This document shows positions 16,642 to 24,419 of a stretch of 64,000 bases of DNA, piece after piece (position 1 is the stretch's first letter; every line of letters begins with the position of its first letter). Source of the stretch: Nocardia sp. BMG51109 (lineage in GTDB: Bacteria > Actinomycetota > Actinomycetes > Mycobacteriales > Mycobacteriaceae). Under the pieces are notes generated by a model, which ran no database searches, was not told the DNA's origin, and saw only the letters and a list, made by a program, of their open reading frames with translations. The position numbers were made by a program, and so were the translations under genes. The stretch lies in NCBI RefSeq assembly GCF_000526215.1, contig NZ_JAFQ01000004.1, forward strand, positions 5,642,001-5,706,000, read 5' to 3'.

Positions 16642-17657
16642 CGCAGATGTCCTTCCGTGGGCGCTTGGATCGGGAGGAATGCGGCCTCGCGCAGTCGCCT
16701 GCTGGTACCGCTGGCGGCCACGTATCCCGCCCCGCCGCGCACGCTCGCCTCCAGCCGCGAGGCCGCCACCGCCGCCCGGGCCCCGGCCAGACGCAACCGG
16801 ACGAAGTCCGCGGCGCCCGTGCCGCGAGTGTCGGAAGCCAGCTCCCGCAAAGATTTCCGGAGACCTCCGACGCTCGCCTGTTGCTCCGACAGGTCGGCGC
16901 CGAACTCGGATCCGGTGTCCGCCGACGCCGCTCGCGCCTCCGTCAGGCAGCGGCGGGCCAGACCGGCGCAGAATGCCGTCTGCAACAGGAGAAACGGCCG
17001 CCGGAACGAGTCGACGAATGCCCGCAGATCCGTGCTCAGCACCGCGTCCGGCGGCACCCGCACGTCCTGCAATCGCACCGACGACGATGCGGTGCCGTTG
17101 AGCGCCAACAACTCCGGCGACCGCTCCACCGTCATTCCCGCGGTGCCGACGCGGGTCACCACCACGGCTCGCCCCTGCTCGGGCAGCCGGACCGGGAGGA
17201 CCACGACGGCGTCCGGAAACAGGTTCGACGCCCAGGGGATCCGGCCGCGCAGCCGCAGCCCGCCCCCGGACGCCTCGGCCGAGACCGGGACCGGAGCCAG
17301 GCCCGCGACATCGCGCAGCGCGGTGGCCATGGCGGTGGCGCCGGTGAGCTCGCCGCACCGCAGTGGCTCGGCCACGCGCCCGGCGACACCGCGATCCTCC
17401 GCTCGCGCAAGATATTCCAGGACCATCCGGTGTGCCCACAGCGCGAACGCCGAACTCAGGCACTCGCCCGCCACGGACTCGAGCAGTTCCACGGCCGCCA
17501 CCAGATCGGCGCCACCGTCGCTTCCGGCGCCCAGCGCCAGCAGATCTCGATCGCCGAGATAGCGCAGGCCGTCGCGGACATCGGCCGCGCCGGTGTCGAC
17601 CGGCCGCGCCCGCTCGGCGAAGAAGTCCGCGACCGAGATCGTGTCCGGTGCGCTCAT
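16617..17657 (-). CDS. Acyl-CoA dehydrogenase-like flavoprotein
   Basis: A 346-residue protein with the acyl-CoA dehydrogenase fold. The middle domain has TGATAMATALRD and LRLRGRIPWASNLFPDAVVVLPV. A typical substrate/flavin strand is SSSVRLQDVRVPPDAVLS, and the C-terminal helical domain is QTAFCAGLARRCLTEARA. It is shorter than the usual 380 residues and lacks an obvious catalytic Glu at the standard position. Relatives include true dehydrogenases and FMN-dependent monooxygenases that act on organosulfur compounds (SfnB/DszC-like). Its coupling to an ABC importer suggests it oxidises the imported compound. It overlaps the upstream DUF4242 gene as ATGA. Confidence 0.75.
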   Translation of the reverse strand: MSAPDTISVADFFAERARPVDTGAADVRDGLRYLGDRDLLALGAGSDGGADLVAAVELLESVAGECLSSAFALWAHRMVLEYLARAEDRGVAGRVAEPLRCGELTGATAMATALRDVAGLAPVPVSAEASGGGLRLRGRIPWASNLFPDAVVVLPVRLPEQGRAVVVTRVGTAGMTVERSPELLALNGTASSSVRLQDVRVPPDAVLSTDLRAFVDSFRRPFLLLQTAFCAGLARRCLTEARAASADTGSEFGADLSEQQASVGGLRKSLRELASDTRGTGAADFVRLRLAGARAAVAASRLEASVRGGAGYVAASGTSRRLREAAFLPIQAPTEGHLRWELSRSG

Positions 17658-18199
17658 CCGCCGCACTCCGGATCCTCGAGCGCGTGCAGCCGATCGACCG
17701 GGGTGTCGACCGCCCGGCGCGCCGACCGCACCGCGCCCTCGTCGGGGCCGTCGTAGAAACACAGACATTTGTCCATGTCCTCGCGCACGTAGGTGCGCAG
17801 GAAGCTGACCTCCGGCACGTCGGCGTACCGCGGCGCCTTGGCCTGCTTCCGGGCCAGGTAGGTCTCCATGTCGAGGTCCTCGGGAAGATCCCATTCGACG
17901 AGGTATCCGGCGTGCGGCCGGGCCGCCTTCAGTTCGTCCGGATCGGCGCCGACGAGCCGCACCTCGTCGGGACCGGACACGTCCCGGCCGGCCGCCGACA
18001 GGCCGTCGAGCACGGGCCGCGCCGCGGTCTCGGCGGTGGCCTCGACCACCGCGAACACCCGGCCGTGATCGGCGGTGACCTGTGCTTCGATCAGGTCGAC
18101 ACCCGCCGCGGCGGCCGCCTTCGCGATCTGCTCCAGCACCTGCCGGGCGCCGGTGCGGTCGGCGGTCGAGGGCACGACTTCGAACAGATACAGCGACAT
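17654..18199 (-). CDS. DUF4242 domain protein
   Basis: A 181-residue protein with a C-terminal DUF4242 domain: VSFLRTYVREDMDKCLCFYDGPDEGAVRSARRA. That small ferredoxin-like fold is known in nickel-binding SCO4226. The first half (LYLFEVVPSTADRTGARQVLE, FAVVEATAETAARPVLDGL) looks like a second, divergent copy of the same alpha/beta sandwich. It has no signal peptide and may be a metal-binding or small-molecule-binding cytoplasmic protein. It is the first gene of the ABC importer operon and is divergent from the TetR at 18423. Confidence 0.75.
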   Translation of the reverse strand: MSLYLFEVVPSTADRTGARQVLEQIAKAAAAAGVDLIEAQVTADHGRVFAVVEATAETAARPVLDGLSAAGRDVSGPDEVRLVGADPDELKAARPHAGYLVEWDLPEDLDMETYLARKQAKAPRYADVPEVSFLRTYVREDMDKCLCFYDGPDEGAVRSARRAVDTPVDRLHALEDPECGG

Positions 18200-18399
18200 C
18201 GTCGACTCCTACCAATGCATTGAGCGCACAGCGGATTCCACGCGGGAATCCGCTGTGATCGCGTTGCGGGAATCCGGGCGCCACGGCGCCGCGGAGCGTG
18301 CGAAGAACCTACAGACAGGCGGCGCTGGCGACCCGTTGCAGGTCGACATGCCGACGCTGGACCAGCGCGAAAAGGTTCACCCGACTCACGCTAGCGGAT

Positions 18400-18413
18400 A
18401 GAACGTTCGGTCT
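18400..18413. promoter_or_regulatory. Inverted repeat AGAACGTTCGGTCT, candidate operator of the second TetR
   Basis: It lies just upstream of the TetR gene and in the space shared with the divergent DUF4242/ABC operon. Its AGA-N8-TCT layout and internal MCGWTCGR match the palindrome upstream of the paralogous TetR at 13349. Confidence 0.5.
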
Positions 18414-18422
18414 GCAAGAGCA

Positions 18423-19010
18423 ATGGTTATGCTGTCCGCCATGCCCACCACGCACGACCGCGCGCTCCCGGCCGAACGGCTCCTCGACGCGGCCTCCGAT
18501 CTCTTCGCCCGGGAAGGGATCCGGGCCGTCGGCGTGGACCGAATCCTGCAGCAGGCCAAGGTCGCTCGCGCCAGCCTCTATCAGACCTACGGCTCCAAGG
18601 ACGCGCTGATCGAGGCGTATCTGCGCCGCCAGGACGACCACGACCGCGCGACCTACCGGCGCACCGCCGCCCGGACCCCCGACCCCGCGCAACGCATCCT
18701 GCTGGTGTTCGACCTCGCCGCCAAGGCGGCCCGCCGCCGCGACTTCCGCGGCTGCCTCTACCTCAACGCCGCCACCGAGTTCCCCGATGCCCGCCACCCC
18801 GTCCGCTCCGTGGTGCGCGACCATCGCGCGTGGCTCGACGCCCTGTGGACCGCCGCCCTCACCGAACTCGGCATCCCGGATCCGGCCGCACGCGCGGCCG
18901 AACTCGCCGTCCTCTACGACGGCGGGCTCGCGGGCTCGAAGGCGACCCGCAGCGTCGCCCCCATCCTGCTGGCCAAGGACATGGCCGCCGCGGTGCTGCG
19001 AACTGCCTGA
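18423..19010 (+). CDS. TetR/AcrR-family transcriptional regulator (divergent from the ABC operon)
   Basis: A paralogue of the TetR at 13349. The DNA-binding helices are GIRAVGVDRILQQAKVARASLYQTYGSKDALI and the effector domain contains FRGCLYLNAATEFPD. The first ATG is given here, but the seventh codon is also ATG and gives an N-terminus (MPTTHDRALPAERLL) that aligns better with the paralogue. Neither has a good Shine-Dalgarno. Position and palindrome suggest it represses the importer operon. Confidence 0.85.
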   Translation: MVMLSAMPTTHDRALPAERLLDAASDLFAREGIRAVGVDRILQQAKVARASLYQTYGSKDALIEAYLRRQDDHDRATYRRTAARTPDPAQRILLVFDLAAKAARRRDFRGCLYLNAATEFPDARHPVRSVVRDHRAWLDALWTAALTELGIPDPAARAAELAVLYDGGLAGSKATRSVAPILLAKDMAAAVLRTA

Positions 19011-19040
19011 CCCGCGCGGCGCCCGGATGCGGCGTGACGA

Positions 19041-19187
19041 ACACTCGCCGCGGAGATCCGTGCGGGCATCGCGTCCGGTGATCTGCGCCCGGGAGATCGG
19101 GTGCCGCCCCTCCGCCGGGTCGTCCCGGCGCCGTCCTGGTGGCGAACCTCGGGGGCCGGTGCCGCGCCGGGGCACTCATCGGCGTGA
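19041..19187 (+). pseudogene. Remnant of a GntR-type DNA-binding domain
   Basis: A short frame reads TLAAEIRAGIASGDLRPGD then RVPPLRRVV. This is the start of a GntR winged helix: helix 1, then the GxLxPGxxLPxxR turn. A stop immediately precedes it and the sequence degenerates after about 30 residues, so it is a relic rather than a gene. Confidence 0.45.
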
Positions 19188-19264
19188 TGCGCCAATGCTT
19201 TTCGGGCCGGGCTGTTAGCGTGCCAGTACCGGGCTCGTCGTGCCGGTGCGGACAGGAGTGTGGG

Positions 19265-20323
19265 ATGGGCGAGACCTCGATGATGCGGGCCTTGCAGTTG
19301 ACCGGGCCGGGCACGATGGAGGTGCGGGAGGTGCCCGTACCGGAGGTGGGGCCCAACGATCTGCTGGTGCGGGTCGGGGCGGTCGGGATCTGCCATTCGG
19401 ATCTGTACGTGCTCGAACTGCCGTTCGCGCTGCCGAATCCGCTCATCATGGGGCACGAGGTAGCGGGGACCGTCGCCGCGGTGGGTAGTGCCGTCGGCGG
19501 GATCGCCGAGGGGGAGCGCGGGCTGATTTACCTGTGCTGGTCGTGCGGGATGTGCCGGGAGTGCGTGAGCGGCAACGAGAATGTGTGCCGGGCCGCGGGA
19601 CGGACCGCCATGCCGCCGTGCCCGGGGCTCGGGCCGGACGGTGGTATGGCCGAGTATATCCGGGTGCCCGCAAGCTCTTTCGTGGCGATCGGTGACGATC
19701 TCGAATTCGGTGCCGCGGCACCGCTGGCCGATGCGGCGCTCACGTCGTACCACGCCGTCCGGGGCGCGCGGGAGCAGCTGTATCCCGGTGCGACCGCGGT
19801 GTGTATCGGGATCGGCGGGCTCGGGCACGTGGCCGTGCAGATTCTGAAGACGACCGACGCCGTGCGCGTGATCGCCGTCGACGTCGGGCCGGACAAGCTG
19901 GAGCTGGCGGCCGAATGCGGCGCCGATCTCGGCCTGCTCGCCGGCGCCGACACCGCCGCGGAAATTCTGGAACTGACCGGGGGCCGCGGCGCGGAGGCCG
20001 TCTTCGACTTCGTCGGCACCGACGCCACCGCGGGGCTGGCCGTGCGGGCCGTCGCGCCGAACGGCGCCTACCGGATGGTCGGACTCGGCGGCGGCGCACC
20101 GGAACTCACCGCGGGGCCGGCCGGTGGGCCGGGCTGGCCGTGGGGCGCCACGGTACGAAAGTCCTACGGCGGCACCAAGAGTGACCTCATCGCCGCGGTG
20201 GAGCTGGCTCGGGCCGGGCGGGTGCGGGTCGCCGTGGAACGGTTCGATCTCACCGAGGGCCGTGTGGCATTCGATCGGTTGGCGCGCGGGGAGATTCGCG
20301 GGCGCGCGGTGCTGATTCCGTGA
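19265..20323 (+). CDS. Zinc-dependent alcohol dehydrogenase, medium-chain (MDR) family
   Basis: A 352-residue enzyme starting at the ATG six bases after AGGAG. The catalytic zinc site is in VGICHSDLYV and MGHEVAGTV. The structural zinc lobe has closely spaced cysteines (CWSCGMCRECVSGNENVC). The coenzyme-binding Rossmann turn is CIGIGGLGHVAVQ, followed by VIAVDVGPDKL, whose Asp suggests NAD. The residues around the active site resemble bacterial aryl- or secondary-alcohol dehydrogenases of the AdhP/NAD type. It stands alone, convergent with the TetR downstream; substrate unknown. Confidence 0.85.
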   Translation: MGETSMMRALQLTGPGTMEVREVPVPEVGPNDLLVRVGAVGICHSDLYVLELPFALPNPLIMGHEVAGTVAAVGSAVGGIAEGERGLIYLCWSCGMCRECVSGNENVCRAAGRTAMPPCPGLGPDGGMAEYIRVPASSFVAIGDDLEFGAAAPLADAALTSYHAVRGAREQLYPGATAVCIGIGGLGHVAVQILKTTDAVRVIAVDVGPDKLELAAECGADLGLLAGADTAAEILELTGGRGAEAVFDFVGTDATAGLAVRAVAPNGAYRMVGLGGGAPELTAGPAGGPGWPWGATVRKSYGGTKSDLIAAVELARAGRVRVAVERFDLTEGRVAFDRLARGEIRGRAVLIP

Positions 20324-20358
20324 GCACCGGCCTACGTCTTTCCCGAGCATCTGCCTCG

Positions 20359-20982
20359 CTACCGGATATCGCTCTCGAGCCCTGATCCGAACGTAGCCGG
20401 AGGCCGATGGCCGAGGTATGCGATTACCGCCAGGAGGCGGTCGGTCAGGATCTGAGGGTCGGGCTCGTGGGCGTCGGCCAGCAGCCAGTCGTCGATGACC
20501 GCCATGGCGCCGCCGACGAGAAAGGTGGCGGTGACGGCCGCGTCCGGTGGTCCCGTCTCGTCGAAGACCGGCACCGTGGCGCGGCCGTGCAGGGCCTCGA
20601 ACGAGCGGACTGCCGCCGCTCTGACGGCGAACGCGCACGGTCCGGTGACCAGCGCCCGGAAGAACCGGTGATAGCGGGACAGGTGCTGGGCGGCCGACAG
20701 GATCCGCATCCGCAGGCTGCCCTGATCCAGCTCGGCGAACAGCGGATACAGCTCCCGCTCGGCGAGATCCATTGCGGCCGCGGCGAACAGCGATTCCCGG
20801 TCGCCGAAGTGGAGATACACGACCTGGCGGCTCACGCCCGCCGCGTCGGCCAGTTCCGTGACCGAGATCGAGGTCGTGCCGTGCTCCGACACGAGCCGTA
20901 CGGCGGCCGCGAACAGGGCCGCACGGGTGCGGTGCACGCGGCGGTCGCCGGCCGCCGCGGCCCGCGCCGACTCTTCTCGCAT
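20359..20982 (-). CDS. TetR/AcrR-family transcriptional regulator
   Basis: A 207-residue regulator with DNA-binding helices RAALFAAAVRLVSEHG, VTELADAAGVSRQVVYLHFGDRESL. The rest is helical with no recognised ligand motif. It is divergent from the RibB-like gene, and the shared region holds a TAGACA/TGTCTA inverted repeat 11 bases from its start, suggesting autoregulation and control of the neighbour. Confidence 0.85.
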   Translation of the reverse strand: MREESARAAAAGDRRVHRTRAALFAAAVRLVSEHGTTSISVTELADAAGVSRQVVYLHFGDRESLFAAAAMDLAERELYPLFAELDQGSLRMRILSAAQHLSRYHRFFRALVTGPCAFAVRAAAVRSFEALHGRATVPVFDETGPPDAAVTATFLVGGAMAVIDDWLLADAHEPDPQILTDRLLAVIAYLGHRPPATFGSGLESDIR

Positions 20983-20992
20983 GCCCTCAACC

Positions 20993-21024
20993 TAGACATC
21001 TGTATGAAAATTGACAAGTGTCTA
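20993..21024. promoter_or_regulatory. Inverted repeat TAGACA-N20-TGTCTA with a TTGACA box
   Basis: Perfect six-base arms 20 bases apart lie between the divergent TetR and RibB-like genes. A TTGACA hexamer at 21011 and a TTAGAT at 21033, 16 bases apart, could be a plus-strand promoter, and the repeat would overlap it. A second inverted repeat GAACG-TAAT-CGTTC follows at 21055-21068. Confidence 0.4.
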
Positions 21025-21232
21025 ACTGAGTATTAGATTCTCCCAATCCGAGAAGAACGTAATCGTTCCTGCAGGTATCCGGCTCGAGGCGCTCGGAGCA
21101 CGCCAGTTCGTGGCTGGCCTCGTGCCGGGGGAGAGAAGTCCGCATCGTGGCCGATGAACTGTCCTCGACGGCGAGCCGACGGCGGCCCGGGGCCGTGAAC
21201 GGTCCGGGCGGGCCGCATGTCCGGAGGCACCG

Positions 21233-21910
21233 GTGAGCGGCGCCGCGCCGGGGATGCCCGCGGGTGGCGGAATCGCGATCGCGTTGTCGGCGATCCGGGC
21301 GGGGCGGACGGTGCTCATGATCGACGACCTCGGGGACCGGACGATCGGGGTGCTGGTGACGGCCGCGGGCCACGTGACCGTCGACGCGGTGAAATTCATG
21401 GCGACCGTTGCCCGAGGACCGGTCTGCGTGGCGATGCGGGCGGCGCTACTGGACGCGCTCGAGATCCCGCCCGCCGATGTGCCGGTGCCGGGCAACGGCC
21501 GCACCGTTTTTCGTGCCCCGGTCGACCTGGCCACGGCGACGGCTCCGGCCGCGAGTGCCGAGGGTCGCGCGGAGACGGTCCGCGCGCTCGTCGATATCCG
21601 CAGCGCCGCCGGGGATTTCATCCGCCCGGGACAGGTGGTTCCGATCGAATGCGACGCCGGCGCGCCGGCCTGGGGCGGCATCGCCGAGGCCGCTGCCGAC
21701 CTGGCCGAACTCGCCGGACTGACCCCGGCGGGCGTGCTGTGCCCGGTGCGCGGCCCCGACGGCGGATTCGCGCGCGGTTTCGAACTGGCCGGACTCAGTC
21801 GCGGTGCCCGGCTTCCCGTCGTCGCCGTCTCCGGGCTGATCGAGTATCGCCGGCGGTACCGGGCCGACCGGCGGGACACCGAATCCGCGCCGCCGATGCC
21901 CGAGGGCTGA
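21233..21910 (+). CDS. Degenerate 3,4-dihydroxy-2-butanone 4-phosphate synthase (RibB)-like protein
   Basis: A 225-residue protein that follows RibB along its length: AIRAGRTVLMIDDLGDRT, VDAVKFMATVARGPVCVAM, ADFIRPGQ-like (GDFIRPGQVVPIE), AEAAADLAELAGLTPAGVLCPV, and VSGLIEYRRRYR. The catalytic and metal-binding elements are gone. The ENEGD loop after the first strand is DRTIGV, the GISAxDRA segment is replaced, and the GHTEA histidine motif reads WGGIAEA. It is therefore unlikely to make the riboflavin precursor and may be a regulatory or ligand-binding paralogue, or a gene in decay. The reading frame is intact. It is divergent from a TetR gene. Confidence 0.75.
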   Translation: MSGAAPGMPAGGGIAIALSAIRAGRTVLMIDDLGDRTIGVLVTAAGHVTVDAVKFMATVARGPVCVAMRAALLDALEIPPADVPVPGNGRTVFRAPVDLATATAPAASAEGRAETVRALVDIRSAAGDFIRPGQVVPIECDAGAPAWGGIAEAAADLAELAGLTPAGVLCPVRGPDGGFARGFELAGLSRGARLPVVAVSGLIEYRRRYRADRRDTESAPPMPEG

Positions 21911-21932
21911 CCGTCAGCCCGCACCCCCGGAC

Positions 21933-22199
21933 GGAGTTCCCACGACCGGTAACGAACCGTCCGGCCCGGACCTGCCTCCGGTCCGCTATCTGCCTGTCGC
22001 GCAACCGTATCCGCGTCCCTCGCGGTATCGGCTCGACGTGGTCGCCACGAGCATGGACGACGTCGTCGAGCCCGCGGGTGGCCGGCTGTTCGATCGGGCC
22101 GTGGCCGGTTGGGACGTCACGGTGCTCGTCGTGCACGGGGGAGACAACCGCCGCGGTGACCGCGCATCGAACCGCACGGCGGTCCTCGTCGCGCGGGGC
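21933..22199 (+). pseudogene. Possible fragment of a conserved actinobacterial hypothetical protein
   Basis: The frame reads LPPVRYLPVAQPYPRPSRYRL, then VVATSMDDVVEPAGGRLFDRAVAGWDVTVLVV. This has normal protein-like composition and recalls a mycobacterial/nocardial hypothetical family with a GGWLFDRxxAGWDV motif. I see no clear start codon, and the frame runs without a natural end into the antisense of the aldo/keto reductase, so a 3'-truncated remnant seems likely. Confidence 0.35.
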
Positions 22200-23042
22200 T
22201 CAGCCGATCAGGGCCAGATCGTCGTCGGTGAGCTTCAGGCTCGCGGCGGCGATGTTCTCCTCCAGGTGCTTCGGATCCGAGGTGCCGGGGATCAACAGGA
22301 TCGAGGGGGAACGGGCCAGCAGCCACGCCAGCGCCACCTGCTGTGGCGACGCGTCGTGGCGCTTCGCGACGATGTCGAGGTGCTCGGCCGTCAGGGGCTG
22401 GAAGCCGCCGACGGGGAAGAAGGGGGTGAATGCGATTCCGGCCTGTTCGCACGCGTCGATCAGCGGGTCGGCATCGCGCATCGCGACGTTGTAGGCGTTC
22501 TGCACGCAGACGAACGGTGCGAGGTCGCGGGCCTGATCGAACTGTCGCCGGGTGACATTCGATATGCCCAGGTGCTTGATCAGCCCTTCCTCCTGCAATC
22601 GAGCCAGGGCGGTCAGTGGCTCCGCCAGGGAGCCTTCCGCCGGTGCGGCGGCGTCGCCGACGCGCAGGTTCACCACGTCGAGCCGGTCCAGGCCGAGCGT
22701 CTCGAGGTTGATCTCGACGTTCTTGCGCAGGCCGTCGGGGGTGAGTCCCGGATCGAACGCGGCGAACTTGGTGACCAGGACCAGGCCGTCCGGGTACGGG
22801 TGCAATGCCTCGCGGATCAGCTCGTTGGCATTCAGGCCGTCGCGGTCGTAGAACTGCGAGGTGTCGATGTGGTTCACGCCCAGTTCCACCGCGCGGCGCA
22901 GCACTGCCAGCGCCGTCTCGCGGGCCGGCTGCTTCCCCTCGGGCCAGCCGGTCAGCTTCATGGTGCCGTAGCCCATCCGGTTCACCCGGAACGATCCCAA
23001 ACGTCCTTCGCCCGCCGCGCGGGCCGCCAGTGTCTCTGTCAT
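22200..23042 (-). CDS. Aldo/keto reductase
   Basis: A 280-residue TIM-barrel NADPH-dependent reductase. The active-site Asp and Tyr are in NHIDTSQFYD, the Lys in VLVTKFAAFDPG, and the NADP-binding end in LIPGTSDPKHLEEN. The family reduces aldehydes and ketones. The ATG chosen (MTETLAARAAGEG) is close to the divergent regulator at 23139; a further in-frame ATG lies four codons upstream. The intergenic space is 96 bases and probably holds both promoters. The neighbouring regulator may control it. Confidence 0.85.
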   Translation of the reverse strand: MTETLAARAAGEGRLGSFRVNRMGYGTMKLTGWPEGKQPARETALAVLRRAVELGVNHIDTSQFYDRDGLNANELIREALHPYPDGLVLVTKFAAFDPGLTPDGLRKNVEINLETLGLDRLDVVNLRVGDAAAPAEGSLAEPLTALARLQEEGLIKHLGISNVTRRQFDQARDLAPFVCVQNAYNVAMRDADPLIDACEQAGIAFTPFFPVGGFQPLTAEHLDIVAKRHDASPQQVALAWLLARSPSILLIPGTSDPKHLEENIAAASLKLTDDDLALIG

Positions 23043-23138
23043 GCCATCCAGCATGGGACGATCGGCTCCGCATCCGGGGACCTTGGCAGCAAACTGCCAG
23101 AGGTTGCTTCGCACCGCCCGGGTCGCGACACTCGAAAG

Positions 23139-23771
23139 ATGATCCAGACGCAGCAGGTCACCGTCGTGCGCGGCCCCCGCGAGCTCTACGAGCGCACCTC
23201 GCACCTGTTCGAGCGCACCACCGGCAGCCTCGACTGTGCCGCCAAGGACCTGGTGACCTGGCACAACGCCCGGCACGACAGCATCCGCGCCGGCGTCGCG
23301 CTGCGGAAACTCTATCGGCCCTCGGCGCTGCTGGACCCGTCGCTGTCGCAGCACCTGCACACCATGGTCGAGCGCGGGGCGGGCGTGCGCATCAGCGACG
23401 AGGAGATCAGCGAGACCATCATCCTGGACCGGAAGGTGGCCATCCTCGCGGGCGACACCTCGCACGGCGAGCGCAGCTACAGCATCGTCGCCGTGCCGGA
23501 GGTCGTGCACGGGGTGCTGTCGCTGTTCGACGCGGCGTGGCGCGCGGCCACGGACTTCGCCGTCTACGACCGCGACGCCGCCGAGTTGCGCCGCCTCGCC
23601 CCGCGGATCCTCGACCACCTCAACACCGGCGCCACCGACGAGGCCGCCGCCCGCGCGCTCGACCTGTCGGTGCGCACCTATCGCCGCCGCGTCGCCGAAC
23701 TCATGGCCGCGCTGGGCGCGAGTTCACGTTTCCAGGCCGGCGCCCGCGCCCAGGAACTCGGCTTGATCTGA
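23139..23771 (+). CDS. Helix-turn-helix regulator (LuxR-like C-terminus)
   Basis: A 210-residue protein beginning MIQTQQVTVVRGPRELYERT. The C-terminal 60 residues form a HTH: GATDEAAARALDLSVRTYRRRVAELMAALGASSRFQAGARA, as in LuxR-type domains but divergent. The N-terminal 140 residues (LHTMVERGAGVRISDEEI, ILDRKVAILAGD) resemble a sensor or effector region found in actinomycete LuxR-like regulators without a receiver domain. It is divergent from the aldo/keto reductase gene. Confidence 0.75.
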   Translation: MIQTQQVTVVRGPRELYERTSHLFERTTGSLDCAAKDLVTWHNARHDSIRAGVALRKLYRPSALLDPSLSQHLHTMVERGAGVRISDEEISETIILDRKVAILAGDTSHGERSYSIVAVPEVVHGVLSLFDAAWRAATDFAVYDRDAAELRRLAPRILDHLNTGATDEAAARALDLSVRTYRRRVAELMAALGASSRFQAGARAQELGLI

Positions 23772-23834
23772 CGCCGAAATACCCTGGGAACGCACGCTTT
23801 CGGCGGTCGGCCGCCGCGACGGGCTCGGCCTCGG

Positions 23835-24143
23835 TCAGCGAGGCTTGGGGCAGGGGCTCGGGAGGGCCGAGAGCGTGGCCATCTCGCAGACGGTGCCGGT
23901 CATGATCTGCAGGGGAGTGGCGACCAGCAGGGTGAGGAAGCCGATGACGTTGCCGGTCTGGATGAAGTACACGGCCGTCTGCGCCGCCGCCGATCCCGAG
24001 TCCAGTGTCGACGAGCCGGTTCCGCCTTCGACGGGGGTCACCGGCGCCGAGCCGATCGGCTCGGCCGTCGCCCCGGCTGCCGTGACGACCAGGGCGGCCG
24101 CCGCGATCGAGGCGGCGGCACAGCGGAAGGGGGTACGCATCAT
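23835..24143 (-). CDS. Small secreted protein of unknown function
   Basis: A 102-residue protein with a clear signal peptide: MMRTPFRCAAASIAAAALVV then TAAGATAEP, cleavage likely after ATA. The mature part is Ser/Gly/Thr-rich, then has a hydrophobic segment (VIGFLTLLVATPLQIMTG) and two cysteines. An AAGGAG lies four bases before the first and seven before the second of two adjacent ATGs. I do not recognise the family. A palindrome overlaps its promoter region. Confidence 0.7.
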   Translation of the reverse strand: MMRTPFRCAAASIAAAALVVTAAGATAEPIGSAPVTPVEGGTGSSTLDSGSAAAQTAVYFIQTGNVIGFLTLLVATPLQIMTGTVCEMATLSALPSPCPKPR

Positions 24144-24166
24144 CGCGCTCCTTAGTTGTGGAATCT

Positions 24167-24184
24167 CCATTAACATAGTAATGG
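24167..24184. promoter_or_regulatory. Palindrome CCATTA-ACATAG-TAATGG
   Basis: A perfect six-base inverted repeat with a six-base spacer, in an AT-rich patch 24 bases upstream of the small secreted protein gene. This is the right place for an operator controlling that gene; the regulator is unknown. Confidence 0.5.
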
Positions 24185-24373
24185 CGTGGTCCACTTCTGT
24201 ACGGAGAATGGGCGACGATCGATCGGCACCCGCGGTGCGGGGCTCCTCCGATGTATTTACCTGTAAGCAACGGTTATTCGTGGAGTTTCCGTGCCGCGGG
24301 GCCGCCCCCGCGGCGGTCGGCGGTGTCCGGTGGCGCCGAGGCGGGCCGGTGCCGGTGGATAGATCGAATGTCT

Positions 24374-24393
24374 GGTTACTTACCGTGGTAACC
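24374..24393. promoter_or_regulatory. Inverted repeat GGTTAC-N8-GTAACC
   Basis: A perfect six-base inverted repeat 27 bases beyond the stop of the monooxygenase gene. Without a T-tract it is not a clear terminator; it could be an operator for the far upstream promoter of the secreted protein gene. Confidence 0.35.
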
Positions 24394-24419
24394 CGCCCAT
24401 GCCCGGCGGGCCGGGAGCA

